In this document: positions 14,634 to 23,515 of the stretch, one piece after another
How positions within the stretch are numbered: the first letter of the stretch is position 1
Layout of the letters: each line of letters begins with the position of its first letter
Assembly (NCBI RefSeq): GCF_000813725.1
Contig: NZ_JWLD01000008.1
Location: 62,001-126,000, forward strand
Length of the DNA stretch: 64,000 bases
Origin: Leisingera sp. ANG-Vp
Lineage (GTDB): Bacteria; Pseudomonadota; Alphaproteobacteria; Rhodobacterales; Rhodobacteraceae
Direction: 5' to 3'
The notes under the pieces: model-generated
Told to the model about the DNA's origin: nothing
Seen by the model: only the letters and a program-made list of their open reading frames with translations
Databases searched by the model: none
Translations under genes and position numbers: made by a program

Positions 14634-15815
14634 ATGCGCCCATTCGAAGGTATCCGGGTTCTCGACCTGACCCATGTGTTTGCCGGGCCTTTCGCGGCTT
14701 ACCAGCTGGCGGTGCTGGGGGCCGAGGTAATCAAGATTGAGCCTGTGGACCGGCCCGACATGACCCGCAGCGAGGGCGCCGACCCGGAGCTGAATGCGCA
14801 GGGCATGGGGCTGGCTTTTCAGGCGCAGGGGGCTGGCAAGAAATGCCTGGCGCTGGATCTGGCGAGGCCCGAGGGGCAGGAGATCTTTGCCCGCCTGGTG
14901 CAGACCGCGGATGTGGTGGTGCAGAACTATACGCTGCCCGCAGTGCGGCGGCTGGGCCTCAGCTATGAGCGGCTGGCGGAGCTGAAACCGGATCTGATCT
15001 ACTGTGCGATCAGCGGTTTCGGGCAGGAGGGCCCCAAGGCGGAGCATCCCGCCTATGACACCGTGATCCAGGCCTTCAGCGGCATCATGGCGGCCAATGG
15101 TGATGCCGGGCAGGACCCGGTGCGGGTGGGGCCTGCGATGGTGGATTACGGCACCGGTGCGCAAGCGGCCTTTGCCATCGCCGCGGCGCTTTACGGGCGG
15201 GCGGTGACGGGGCAGGGGCGGCGGATTGATGTGGCGATGGCGGATGCGGCGCTGATGCTGCAGAACTCGGGCACCATGCAAACCCTCTCAACCGGCAGAT
15301 GCCCGCGCCCGCATGGCAATCAGGACCCGTCGCTTGCGGGCTATTCGGCCTATGAGACGGCAGAAGGCACGCTGATGATCGGCGCCTATACCAACCGGCA
15401 GATGGCATCATTGATGCGCAGCGCAGGGCGCCCGGCAGAGGCAGAAGCAATTGAAAGGACGCCGCGGCCGGAGATTGCCGCGCGCCGGACATGGGACGCG
15501 GATATCCTGGCCGAGGTGATGAAGACCCGCACCGCGGCTGAATGGGAGGATCTGCTGAACGCCCACCATGTGCCCGCCGCCCGGGTGCGCACTCTGGAGG
15601 AGAGCCTGGACGAGCCGCACTACAAGGCCCGCGGTGCGGTGCAGGAGGTGGAGGGGCAGCGGCTGGCGGTTGCCGGTTTCGCTTACGATCACGGCAGCCC
15701 AGGGCTGGACCGCGCGCCCCGGGAGCATGGCGCCGACAGTGCTGCTGTCTTGGCGGATATCGGGGTCTCCGCCGCCGAGTTCGAAACGCTGAAAACCCGC
15801 GGGATCGCGGGCTAG
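14634..15815 (+). CDS. CaiB/BaiF family (class III) CoA-transferase
   Basis: A 393-residue protein beginning MRPFEGIRVLDLTHVFAGPFAAYQLAVLGAEVIKIE, the class III signature. It continues with the catalytic-Asp region VQNYTLPAVRRLGLSYERL and GFGQEGP...PAYDTVIQAFSG. Members move CoA between an acyl-CoA and a carboxylic acid through an Asp-linked mixed anhydride. The aspartate usually placed in this region (RPGVxxRLGLDY) reads as Asn-Tyr here, so the catalytic residue cannot be assigned by eye. Substrate unknown; no acyl-CoA dehydrogenase or hydratase flanks it. It follows intergenic repeat copy 1. Confidence 0.88.
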   Translation: MRPFEGIRVLDLTHVFAGPFAAYQLAVLGAEVIKIEPVDRPDMTRSEGADPELNAQGMGLAFQAQGAGKKCLALDLARPEGQEIFARLVQTADVVVQNYTLPAVRRLGLSYERLAELKPDLIYCAISGFGQEGPKAEHPAYDTVIQAFSGIMAANGDAGQDPVRVGPAMVDYGTGAQAAFAIAAALYGRAVTGQGRRIDVAMADAALMLQNSGTMQTLSTGRCPRPHGNQDPSLAGYSAYETAEGTLMIGAYTNRQMASLMRSAGRPAEAEAIERTPRPEIAARRTWDADILAEVMKTRTAAEWEDLLNAHHVPAARVRTLEESLDEPHYKARGAVQEVEGQRLAVAGFAYDHGSPGLDRAPREHGADSAAVLADIGVSAAEFETLKTRGIAG

Positions 15816-15885
15816 AGGTTCCGCAGGCCAGGCAGGGCACTCCCTCCCGCCGGAAAATGCATCCCCAGCAATTGGGTCCGGTAAC

Positions 15886-16728
15886 CTATGGGAAGACGAT
15901 GTTCAGGCTGTCCAGATCGCTATCCTCCATATTCCGTAGGATGGCGATTGTTTCCGTCCCCGCGGTGATCCTGATTTCCCCAGCCGATCCGTCGAATTCA
16001 GCGGTCACTGCGGTCTCCTCTTCAGTTCCACCATAGACATACAAGGACAGGACATCCTCCGAGGTGTCGAAATCCTCGATCTGCACCGGGTCTCCTGCTT
16101 CGGCGGCGGCATTGTACCACCGCACGAATGTATCCGCGCCGTCGCCGCCGGTCAGCAAGTCGCCATTGTCTCCAGTCAGGGTGTCATTGCCGAGGCCGCC
16201 ATTCAGAGTGTCCTGTCCGCCGGTCTCATCAGGGTGGTCAATGCTGCCGAGTAAGTCGTCGCCAGTGTCGCCGTAAATCATATCCGCGCCATTGCCGTCG
16301 GTTAAAATGTCGTTGCCGGCGCCGCCGCGCAGCAAGTCGTTGCCAGCTCCCTGAGCCTCGGAATCCTCTCTTTCCGAAACGTCGTCACCATCGCCGAGAA
16401 ACAGCGAGTCATCACCGGCCCCGCCCAGGGCGCCATCATTCCCGTTGCCGCCATAGATCGTGTCATCGCCGTTGTCCCCGGACAGAAAATCCACGCCGTC
16501 GCCGCCTGACAGAATATCGTTGCCACCGCCGCCGCTGAGCCGATCGCTGCCGCCGCCGCCCAAGATGCGTTCAGCATCTGCAGCGCCTTCGAAAGTGTCG
16601 TCCCCGTCAGTTAGAGTGACCGTTTCGTCCACCTCGGGGCCGCTGTCCGTGCCTCCGTCATCGTCCTGATTGTCAACGACCAGAAACGCTGTCCCGAGCA
16701 GTGCGGTCAGCACAAGCAAACCCATCAT
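15886..16728 (-). CDS. Membrane-anchored RTX-type calcium-binding repeat protein
   Basis: A 280-residue protein with an N-terminal hydrophobic helix (residues 1-18), then an Asp-rich linker and about 10-12 copies of the nonapeptide GGxGxDxLx (for example LGGGGSDRLSGGGGNDILSGGDGVD) from residue 45 to 205. A C-terminal ~75-residue beta domain contains GDPVQIEDFDTSEDVLSLYVYG, typical of the tail of type I-exported RTX proteins. The repeats form a calcium-filled beta-roll. An N-terminal anchor is unusual for type I substrates. No T1SS genes are nearby. A second RTX gene lies at 49959. Confidence 0.8.
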   Translation of the reverse strand: MMGLLVLTALLGTAFLVVDNQDDDGGTDSGPEVDETVTLTDGDDTFEGAADAERILGGGGSDRLSGGGGNDILSGGDGVDFLSGDNGDDTIYGGNGNDGALGGAGDDSLFLGDGDDVSEREDSEAQGAGNDLLRGGAGNDILTDGNGADMIYGDTGDDLLGSIDHPDETGGQDTLNGGLGNDTLTGDNGDLLTGGDGADTFVRWYNAAAEAGDPVQIEDFDTSEDVLSLYVYGGTEEETAVTAEFDGSAGEIRITAGTETIAILRNMEDSDLDSLNIVFP

Positions 16729-16991
16729 TTGGAAATCCCCCTAAATACAATCATCGCGAGACTAGCGGCCGTGCGGCTGGAGTAAAGAGAGCAGGCCGCT
16801 TCACGGTCCGGCAGCGCTGTTTTTCCGGAGCAATGTGCAAGCGTGCAGGGCAATCATGGGATTTTCCTCAAATTGTTCACGTTGCGAGATTTCGGCCAGC
16901 CGCTGAATGGCACGGCGAATCCTGATTGCTGACACTCCGCTGGCAGCAGCGCGGTGCTAAGCGGGTCCTGAATGGCCAAGGGGAGCAAGGC
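16729..16991. other. Divergent promoter gap, nothing recognised
   Basis: A 263-bp gap between the leftward RTX gene and the rightward EamA gene. I see no coding frame, no strong inverted repeat and no hairpin with a T run. Confidence 0.5.
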
Positions 16992-17867
16992 ATGGCGGCA
17001 CCTGATCAAAATCGGCATTTGATGGGCATTGCCCTGGTCGCGGTTTCGGCTGCTGTCTTCAGCAGCGCCGGGATCTTCACCCGCTCGGTCACTGCCGCGG
17101 CCTGGGTTGTCATCTTCTGGCGCGGGCTGGCGGCGGCGGGGTTCACCCTGGGGTGGCTGGCGCTGCGCGGACAGCTTGCGGAGGAGCTGCGCAGTTTTGA
17201 CCGCCGCTCGCTGCTGATTGCGGTTATGGGGGCGGCGGGCAGTGCGGCTTTCATCCCCGCCTTCAAGCTCAGCAGCGTGGCCAATGTGGCGCTGATTTAT
17301 GCGGCGGCGCCTTTTGCGGCAGCGGGGCTTGCCTGGCTGGTGCTGCGGGAGATGCCGCGGCGGCGGGTTCTGCTGGCCAGCGCGGCCTCGCTTGGCGGTG
17401 TGGCCCTGATCCTGCAGGGCGGGCTGGCAGGCGGCAGCCTTAGGGGCGATCTGCTGGCGCTGTTCATGACGCTGATGATGGCGGGTATCATGACGGCCTA
17501 CCGCAAATGGCCGGATGTGAAGGCCGCCATGCCCAATGCTGTGTCGTCGCTCATGCTGCTGCCGGCGGCGGCGGCCTGCACGCCTGTCATGGCTGTGCCA
17601 GAGGGCGAGATGCCGGTGCTGGTCCTGTTCGGGCTGGTCTTTGCGGTGGCTTCGGTCACCCTGTGCGAGGGCGCGCGGCGGCTGCCTGCCGCCGAGACGG
17701 CGCTGCTGTCGGCGCTGGAGACGCCGCTGGCGCCGCTCCTGGCGTTTCTGATCCTGGCCGAGCGGCCCAGCCTGCAGACGGCGGCAGGCGGGGCGGTGAT
17801 TTTTGCCGCTGTCCTGTGGTCGCAGCGGCCCGCGCGGAAGGCGGCGGCGCCTACTGCTTGTCCGTGA
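16992..17867 (+). CDS. EamA family (DMT superfamily) transporter
   Basis: A 291-residue inner-membrane protein with ten predicted helices arranged as two EamA repeats (about residues 10-140 and 150-280). Segments such as VSAAVFSSAGIFTRSV and ALLSALETPLAPLLAFLILAERP are characteristic. It probably exports an amino acid or related metabolite. ATG 16992 follows AAGGGGAGCAAGG and is preferred over 16926. Its 3' end overlaps the convergent DUF1244 gene by 17 bp. Confidence 0.9.
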   Translation: MAAPDQNRHLMGIALVAVSAAVFSSAGIFTRSVTAAAWVVIFWRGLAAAGFTLGWLALRGQLAEELRSFDRRSLLIAVMGAAGSAAFIPAFKLSSVANVALIYAAAPFAAAGLAWLVLREMPRRRVLLASAASLGGVALILQGGLAGGSLRGDLLALFMTLMMAGIMTAYRKWPDVKAAMPNAVSSLMLLPAAAACTPVMAVPEGEMPVLVLFGLVFAVASVTLCEGARRLPAAETALLSALETPLAPLLAFLILAERPSLQTAAGGAVIFAAVLWSQRPARKAAAPTACP

Positions 17868-18165
17868 CGTTCTCTTTGAACGCAACCTCGAAGGCGGCCT
17901 GTTTCTCGGCGCTGGCGTCGGTCTGGTAGTTGGCTTTCCACTCGGCCATGGTCATGCCGTAATAGACCTCGCGCGCCGCGTTTTTGTCCATCTCGATGCC
18001 GCGTTCATTGGCGGCTTCCTGGTACCAGCGCGCCAGGCAGTTGCGGCAGAAGCCGGCCATGTTCATCAGGTCGATGTTCTGCACATCTGTGCGGTCTTCC
18101 ATCAGGTGCTTCTGCAGGCGGCGGAAGGCGGCGGCCTGGATTTCGATCTCGGTTTGCTTGTCCAT
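17851..18165 (-). CDS. DUF1244 protein
   Basis: A 104-residue all-helical cytoplasmic protein. MAGFCRNCLARWYQEAANERG (residues ~36-56) is the DUF1244 signature, and its CxxC is a potential metal or redox site. The family is widespread in Alpha- and Gammaproteobacteria and has no established function. The gene is single, convergent with and overlapping the transporter 3' end. Confidence 0.88.
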   Translation of the reverse strand: MDKQTEIEIQAAAFRRLQKHLMEDRTDVQNIDLMNMAGFCRNCLARWYQEAANERGIEMDKNAAREVYYGMTMAEWKANYQTDASAEKQAAFEVAFKENVTDKQ

Positions 18166-18247
18166 CGCTGGTTTCCCGGTGTGAGTTGGCGCGTTGGCAC
18201 AGGCCTAGCAGCCAGGGCAGGGGCGGGCAATGGGTGCGGATGGCGGG

Positions 18248-18487
18248 TCAGACCAGCTTCAATGCCAGCCACGGCCCCAGTGCGGTGGCAAAGATCACGA
18301 TCTTGTAGGTCCCGAGCCAGCGGTAGACGGTCAGGCTGACATCAGCCGGTGCCAGCCCGAACATGCGGCCGTGCAGGCGCGCCACCCAGTCCTGCAGCGC
18401 CATCAGCAGGATGGCGGAGAGGGTGAACAGGCCGATGTGAAGAACGGTCAGCCAGCCAAAGAAGGCAGACAGTGTGTCGGGGGTCAT
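18248..18487 (-). CDS. Small two-helix membrane protein (DUF6868-like)
   Basis: A 79-residue protein starting MTPDTLSAFFGWLTVLHIGLF, with two or three hydrophobic segments and a central HGRMFGLAPADVSLTVYRWLGTYK loop. AAAAGGAG-like sequence precedes the ATG at 18487; the upstream in-frame ATG 18529 lacks one. The loop resembles the DUF6868 family of small inner-membrane proteins, function unknown. Confidence 0.7.
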   Translation of the reverse strand: MTPDTLSAFFGWLTVLHIGLFTLSAILLMALQDWVARLHGRMFGLAPADVSLTVYRWLGTYKIVIFATALGPWLALKLV

Positions 18488-18706
18488 GCGGTCTCCTTTT
18501 CCGGTTCCGGTCCGCGTTCCCTGCAACATATATGGGAAGCGGGCCGGGCGGTTGCAATCCGCGCGCCCCGCGCCTGCGGTCCGCGGCAGCCATCACAACC
18601 GCGCAAGCAGCGGGAGACGCGCTTTACCCCCTGCCGGGGTGCGGATAGGGTGCGCGCCGGTGCGGAGGCGCGGCGCTCCGGCAAAAGACTAAGGAGACGA
18701 GAGACG

Positions 18707-19234
18707 ATGCAAGCCCCCAAGCCTGAGGAGTTCGTGCAGGACAAGCCCTGGACCGACAGCGGCGAGGCCGCGGCCCGGGTGCCGGAAGATCTGATCGAGG
18801 GGGTGCTGGTGGAGCCGCTGGTGCTGCGCCGCGACGACCGCGGCGCTCTGGTCGAACTGCTGACCACCCGCGACGCGCCGGAGGTGACGGCGCCGCATGT
18901 GTACCAGGTCTTTGCCGAGCCGGGTTCGGTGCGGGCCTGGGTATATCACAAGTGGCAGTCAGACCGGCTGTGCTACACCAACGGCCAGCTGCGGCTGGTG
19001 CTTTATGACATCCGCGAGGATAGCCCGACGTTCGGCAGGCTGAACGTGGTGGACGCGGGCGCACAGAACCCCTGCCGGGTGACCATCCCGCCCTATGTGG
19101 TGCACGGCCTGGCCAACGTGGGCGATACGCTGGCCTCCTTTGTGAACATCCCGACCAATTTTTATGACCCGGCCAACCCGGACAAGTCGCGGCTGCCGTA
19201 TCCGGATGCCCGCATCCCCTATTCCTTCGGCTGA
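18707..19234 (+). CDS. RmlC-like cupin (dTDP-sugar 3,5-epimerase-type)
   Basis: A 175-residue single-domain cupin beginning at ATG 18707 after AAGGAGACGAGAG. HVYQVFAEPGSVRAWVYHKWQSDRLCYTNGQLRLVLYDIREDSPTFG and IPPYVVHGLANVGDTLASFVNIPTNFYDP follow the dTDP-4-dehydrorhamnose 3,5-epimerase pattern (His base, Tyr acid). The gene is 2 bp from a glycosyltransferase gene, so it probably supplies or modifies a deoxysugar for a glycan. The rest of an rml pathway is absent here, so the sugar is unknown. Confidence 0.75.
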   Translation: MQAPKPEEFVQDKPWTDSGEAAARVPEDLIEGVLVEPLVLRRDDRGALVELLTTRDAPEVTAPHVYQVFAEPGSVRAWVYHKWQSDRLCYTNGQLRLVLYDIREDSPTFGRLNVVDAGAQNPCRVTIPPYVVHGLANVGDTLASFVNIPTNFYDPANPDKSRLPYPDARIPYSFG

Positions 19235-19236
19235 TC

Positions 19237-20496
19237 ATGCAGCCGGACTTCACGGTCATCATGGCCACCTGGAACCGGGGGCGGCATGTCCTGCCCTCGG
19301 TGCGCGCGGTGCTGGCGCAGAGCCACCGGAATTTCGAGCTGCTGGTGATCGGCGATGACGTAACCGACAGCACCGCGGAACATCTGGCCGGGATAGATGA
19401 TCCGCGGCTGCGCTGGATCAACAACGCGCCGCGCTGGCGCACCCAGTCGGGCCCCAACAACCGCGGCATTGCCGAGGCGCGGGCCCCCTGGGTGGCCTAT
19501 TGCGGCCATGACGACATCTGGGCGCCGGACCACCTGGCGGCGCTGTGGCAGACGGTGCAGGACAATCCCGGCGTTGATGTGGCCGTGTCAGGTCTGGTGG
19601 TGCACCGGCTGAACGCGGCGCGCCCCTATGCGGTTTGCGGGTTGCTGCAGGGCGGCGCAGCCGAGGCCGAGCGCTGCTTTGTGCAGCCAAGCGCCACGGC
19701 GCACCGCACCGCGCTGGTGCGCAGGCATCCCTGGCCGCGGGCCGAGGATGTGGGGCTGCCGGTCGATCTGCACCTGCAGCGCGAGCTGGCGGCGGCGGGG
19801 GCAGGCTTTGCCGCTTCGGGCCGGGTCACCGTGCACAAGTTCACTGCCGCAGGGCGCTACCTTTCCTATTTCGATGTGTCCTGCGTCGAGCAGGAGGTGA
19901 TGCTGGAGCGGCTGCAGGCGCCGGACTGGCCGCAGCAGCTTGCGGAGATCGTGGACAAGGCCAGGTCCACCGGCGATTACATGGCCGAGGACACCCGGCC
20001 GGGCGGTCAGGAGGTGAACCGCGAACGGCTGGCGCGGCTGGCGCAGGTGCGCGGCATTGCCGGCCTTCCGGGCAATCTGGCGGTCGGCCAGGGGATCTCG
20101 CTGCTGCAAAGCGGTGAGCCGCGCACGCCGGACTGGCAGCGGTTCCAGCAGGGGGAGCGTTACCGTTTCACCGGGCCGAACCCGCGGCCCAAGATGCTGC
20201 TGCCGCTGTTGGCCGAGGGCGAGGTTGAGCTGCGCCTGCAGGTCAAGGCGCCGCGGCCGCGGCTGATCAACAGGCTGCGGCTGTGGCTGAACGGCACCCG
20301 GATCCGCCACCGGCTGGCAGGGTTCGAGAGCCGCGATGGCGGGCATTTCGCCGAGCTTGTCTTGCGCGGCTGCTTGCGGGCGGACCGGGCCTCGGTGCTG
20401 ACGCTCGAGCATCTGGACGAGAAGTTCGCCTCCGGCGCGGTCCGCCGCGGGATTGCGGTGGCGGCGGTGCAGGCTGTGCCCGTGGCGGGAGGCTGA
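19237..20496 (+). CDS. Family 2 glycosyltransferase with C-terminal extension
   Basis: A 419-residue protein. Residues 5-110 form a GT-A fold: FTVIMATWNRGRHVLPSVRAVLAQSHRNFELLVIGDDVTDST (nucleotide-binding DD), NNRGIAEARAPWVAYCGHDDIWAPDHL (DxD-like HDD). Residues ~215-419 form an extension without a motif I recognise. It likely transfers a sugar from an NDP donor onto a cell-surface glycan. It starts 2 bp after the cupin stop, without its own clear Shine-Dalgarno, implying translational coupling. Confidence 0.85.
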   Translation: MQPDFTVIMATWNRGRHVLPSVRAVLAQSHRNFELLVIGDDVTDSTAEHLAGIDDPRLRWINNAPRWRTQSGPNNRGIAEARAPWVAYCGHDDIWAPDHLAALWQTVQDNPGVDVAVSGLVVHRLNAARPYAVCGLLQGGAAEAERCFVQPSATAHRTALVRRHPWPRAEDVGLPVDLHLQRELAAAGAGFAASGRVTVHKFTAAGRYLSYFDVSCVEQEVMLERLQAPDWPQQLAEIVDKARSTGDYMAEDTRPGGQEVNRERLARLAQVRGIAGLPGNLAVGQGISLLQSGEPRTPDWQRFQQGERYRFTGPNPRPKMLLPLLAEGEVELRLQVKAPRPRLINRLRLWLNGTRIRHRLAGFESRDGGHFAELVLRGCLRADRASVLTLEHLDEKFASGAVRRGIAVAAVQAVPVAGG

Positions 20497-20547
20497 GCCC
20501 GGCCAAGGGCGCCGTTTTCATATGGAAAACTCAGGCGTCTGCCGGGT

Positions 20548-21285
20548 TCAGAGCCCCGAGGCCGCCAGCGCCTTTGGCAATACCGCGGCCAGCCGTTCTG
20601 CCCATTCATGCTGCCCTCTATGTTCGGCAATCAGGTCATTGCGGAATTCGATCAGGGTGTTGGGGCGGCCCGGCTTGGTGGCGTGGGTCTCAATCGCATC
20701 GCCGGGCAGGTAGCCGGTGTAGGGTTCGTTGACGCCGACACACAGATCGCCTGGGCGGTTCAGTTCCTCAATCACATAAGGCGAGAAACGCTCGCCCTCT
20801 GGGAACAGGATGCCGATCTCCCAGGGCCGCGGCGGCCGCCCTCGCAGCTGGCGGGTGAAGCTGTGGACCGAGATGATCACCGTGCGGGGGCGTTCGGCCA
20901 GCCGTGCCAGCGCCCGGTGGTAGGGGCGGTAGCAGGCCTCCAGCCGCTCCTTCAGCTCCGCCTCGCCCGCGTGGCGGTTGGCGGGGATGATGGTGCCGTC
21001 GTAAAGCTTCATCAAAAGCGTCGGGTCGTCCTCGCCGCGGTTCGGGTCGATCACCAGGCGGGAGAAATTGGAGGCCACAACCGGCGCGTCCAGCATCTCG
21101 CCCAGCAGTTTCGACACCTCATAGGCGCCAACGTCATAGGCGATGTGGCGCTCCATGTCCTCGCGCGGGAGGCCGAGGTCGCCGCCGCCGGCAAATTCCG
21201 GCACGTGGTTGGTTGCGTGATCGCAGGTAATCAGCCAGCGGGCGGGACGGTCTTCACCGTGAACAAAAAAGGGTGTGTATGTCAT
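20548..21285 (-). CDS. N-formylglutamate amidohydrolase family protein
   Basis: A 245-residue cytoplasmic hydrolase starting MTYTPFFVHGEDRPARWLITCDHATNHVP. The family hallmark CDHATN plus DLGLPREDMERHIAYDVGA, SRLVIDPNR and VISVHSFTR provide the metal-binding His/Asp/Glu set. N-formylglutamate amidohydrolases hydrolyse N-formyl-L-glutamate in histidine degradation, but many homologues act elsewhere and no hut genes flank this copy. The frame continues open far upstream through the antisense of pyk; ATG 21285 is chosen because homology begins there. Confidence 0.85.
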   Translation of the reverse strand: MTYTPFFVHGEDRPARWLITCDHATNHVPEFAGGGDLGLPREDMERHIAYDVGAYEVSKLLGEMLDAPVVASNFSRLVIDPNRGEDDPTLLMKLYDGTIIPANRHAGEAELKERLEACYRPYHRALARLAERPRTVIISVHSFTRQLRGRPPRPWEIGILFPEGERFSPYVIEELNRPGDLCVGVNEPYTGYLPGDAIETHATKPGRPNTLIEFRNDLIAEHRGQHEWAERLAAVLPKALAASGL

Positions 21286-21362
21286 GAGCCTGATATGTTT
21301 TGCCGCAAGCTGTTTACGGGAGTTGCGGCAGAATGGGAATTGGGGGATAAGCACCTCAAGCG

Positions 21363-21378
21363 CTGTTTGCGGTAACAG
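21363..21378. promoter_or_regulatory. CTGTT-N6-AACAG inverted repeat upstream of pyk
   Basis: CTGTTTGCGGTAACAG at 21363-21378 has matching 5-bp outer arms around a central CG, the layout of LacI-family operators. It lies 27 bp before the pyk start. A direct copy of its left half (CTGTTTACGG) occurs at 21310-21319. Control by a carbon-metabolism regulator of the LacI type is a guess. Confidence 0.35.
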
Positions 21379-21405
21379 AAATTCGGGCCGGAGGAGAGAC
21401 CCCCA

Positions 21406-22851
21406 ATGAAACGTTCGCGCAATGTGAAGATTGTCGCCACTTTGGGGCCGGCTTCCGAGACCTATGAGACCATCCGGGCCCTGCATGAGGCTGGTGCCGA
21501 TGTGTTCCGCCTGAACATGTCGCACGGCAGCCATCCTGAGATTGCAGAAAAGCACAAGATCATCCGCCAGGTGGAGCAGGATCTGGACAGCCCGATTGCC
21601 ATTCTGGCGGACTTGCAAGGCCCCAAATTGCGGGTGGGCGTTTTTGCCAATGGCGAGGAAGAGCTGGAGGAAGGCGCCAAGTTCCGCCTCGATCTGGATG
21701 AGGCGGAGGGTGATGTGTCCCGTGTCTGCCTGCCGCATCCTGAGATTTTCCAGGCGCTGGAGCCGGGGGCGCATCTTTTGGTCAATGACGGCAAGATCCG
21801 CCTGGTGGTGGACGGCTGCGGCGAGGATTTTGCCGATTGCACGGTAGAGACCGGCGGCACCATCTCGAACCGCAAGGGGGTGAATGTACCCGACGTGGTG
21901 CTGCCGCTTGCGGCGCTGTCGGAAAAAGACCGGGCGGACCTGGAGTTTGTCTGCTCTCTCGGCGTTGACTGGCTGGCACTGTCTTTCGTGCAGCGGGCCA
22001 AGGATGTGTTTGAGGCGCGGGCGCTGGCAGATGGCCGCGCCGCGGTGCTGTCGAAGATCGAGAAGCCGCAGGCGGTAGAGGATTTCGAGGCCATTCTGGA
22101 TGCCTCCGACGGCATCATGGTAGCGCGCGGCGACCTCGGCGTCGAACTGCCGGTGGCAGCGGTGCCGCCGATCCAGAAACGGCTGGTGCGCAAGTGCCGG
22201 GCGGCGGCCAAGCCGGTGATCGTGGCGACCCAGATGCTGGAGAGCATGATCGAAAGCCCGATGCCGACCCGGGCCGAAGTCTCGGATGTGGCAACCGCTA
22301 TCTACGAGGGCACCGATGCCATCATGCTGAGCGCCGAGAGCGCGGCCGGCCAGTATCCGGTGCAGGCGGTTGAAACCATGGACCGGGTGGCCACTGAAGT
22401 GGAGGCCGACCCGACCTATACCCAGATCATCACCGCCTCGCGCTCGGCCAAGGGCACCACCGTGGCCGACGGTATTGTCGCGGCGGCGCGGGAGATTGCC
22501 GAGAAAACCGAGATCAAGGCGATCTGCTGTTTCACCCAGTCCGGCACCACCGCGCTGCTGACCGCGCGCGAGCGCCCCGGCGTGCCGATCATCGCGCTGA
22601 CCGCGGTGGAGGCCACGGCGCGGCGGCTCTGCCTCAGCTGGGGCTGCAAATGCGTGATGACGCCGATGCTGACCCGCTTCAAGGGGGCGGTGGTAAGTGC
22701 GGCGCGCGCGGCGCGTTCCGGCGGCTTTGCCGAGGAGACCGACCAGATCGTGGTAACCGCCGGCGTGCCCTTCAACGTGCCCGGCACCACCAACATCCTG
22801 CGCATTGCGCCGTGCGACGAGCGGCTGATCTACAGCACCGACCCGGAGTGA
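21406..22851 (+). CDS. pyk: Pyruvate kinase
   Basis: A 481-residue protein, full length for pyruvate kinase. It converts phosphoenolpyruvate and ADP to pyruvate and ATP. It opens with RNVKIVATLGPASETYETI and DVFRLNMSHGSH, has the catalytic-lysine segment LSKIEKPQAVEDFEAIL, the metal site GIMVARGDLGVELP, and TQMLESMIESPMPTRAEVSDVA. The C-terminal domain (about 360-475) lacks obvious fructose-bisphosphate motifs. GGAGGAGAG lies 9 bp before the ATG. A candidate operator lies just upstream and a small membrane-protein gene follows. Confidence 0.97.
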   Translation: MKRSRNVKIVATLGPASETYETIRALHEAGADVFRLNMSHGSHPEIAEKHKIIRQVEQDLDSPIAILADLQGPKLRVGVFANGEEELEEGAKFRLDLDEAEGDVSRVCLPHPEIFQALEPGAHLLVNDGKIRLVVDGCGEDFADCTVETGGTISNRKGVNVPDVVLPLAALSEKDRADLEFVCSLGVDWLALSFVQRAKDVFEARALADGRAAVLSKIEKPQAVEDFEAILDASDGIMVARGDLGVELPVAAVPPIQKRLVRKCRAAAKPVIVATQMLESMIESPMPTRAEVSDVATAIYEGTDAIMLSAESAAGQYPVQAVETMDRVATEVEADPTYTQIITASRSAKGTTVADGIVAAAREIAEKTEIKAICCFTQSGTTALLTARERPGVPIIALTAVEATARRLCLSWGCKCVMTPMLTRFKGAVVSAARAARSGGFAEETDQIVVTAGVPFNVPGTTNILRIAPCDERLIYSTDPE

Positions 22852-22961
22852 TCGGCACTCCGGCCGTGTTGTTTGCGGACGGGGCAGGGGCGCTGTTTGA
22901 TATCCCTCCGCAGGCGCCCTACCATTTCCCAAGGTGTTTCTGTTAACGAGGGAAGCGGTTC

Positions 22962-23183
22962 ATGGATACGGATCTCGCATTGATCCTGGGGCTGGTGATC
23001 GCCGGGTTCACGATCCCGTCGATTCTATCGGCGCTGAGCGAGCGGCGGCCGCCGCGGGCGTCGGCGGTGACGGTGCTGATCGCCATCGGCCTGGTCACCT
23101 ATGCGGTGATCGCCAAGCCGGGCGGCTATTCGGTGGGCGAGATCCCGGATGCGTTTTTCCGGGTTGTCGGGCGGCTTCTGTAG
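22962..23183 (+). CDS. Small membrane protein of unknown function
   Basis: A 73-residue protein with two hydrophobic helices (residues 5-22 and 34-52) separated by a basic loop (SERRPPRAS). GAGGGA precedes the ATG. It sits between pyk and rpmI on the same strand, 110 bp after pyk, and may share the pyk transcript. Confidence 0.65.
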   Translation: MDTDLALILGLVIAGFTIPSILSALSERRPPRASAVTVLIAIGLVTYAVIAKPGGYSVGEIPDAFFRVVGRLL

Positions 23184-23299
23184 AGAATCTGCTTGCTCAT
23201 CCCGCCGGCATTGCTTATTGGGCAGCTCTGTTCCGCGCGGCCGGCCGTCGAGGCATGCCGAGTCGCGCGTCTAGCGAACCCGCATTGAAGGAGACGGAA

Positions 23300-23500
23300 A
23301 TGCCCAAGATGAAGACAAAGTCGAGCGCCAAGAAGCGCTTCAAGGTGACAGCAACTGGCAAGGTCATCGCAGGTCAGGCCGGCAAGCGCCACGGCATGAT
23401 CAAACGCCACAAGAAATTCATCCGCGACGCCCGCGGCACCACCACCCTGTCCGCACCGGACGCAAAGATCGTCAAGGGCTTCATGCCCTACGACCGCTAA
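23300..23500 (+). CDS. rpmI: 50S ribosomal protein bL35
   Basis: A 66-residue, strongly basic protein starting [21 protein letters not shown] and ending KGFMPYDR, fully typical of bL35. GAAGGAGACGG precedes the ATG. It forms the usual pair with rplT 15 bp downstream. infC, which often precedes this pair, is not here. Confidence 0.98.
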   Translation: MPKMKTKSSAKKRFKVTATGKVIAGQAGKRHGMIKRHKKFIRDARGTTTLSAPDAKIVKGFMPYDR

Positions 23501-23515
23501 GAGGAGATCTGAGAT

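Noticed and set aside
20548-22932. Continuous 794-codon minus-strand frame
   Set aside because: Its first two-thirds are the antisense of pyk; only the part from ATG 21285 matches N-formylglutamate amidohydrolase. High GC keeps antisense frames open.
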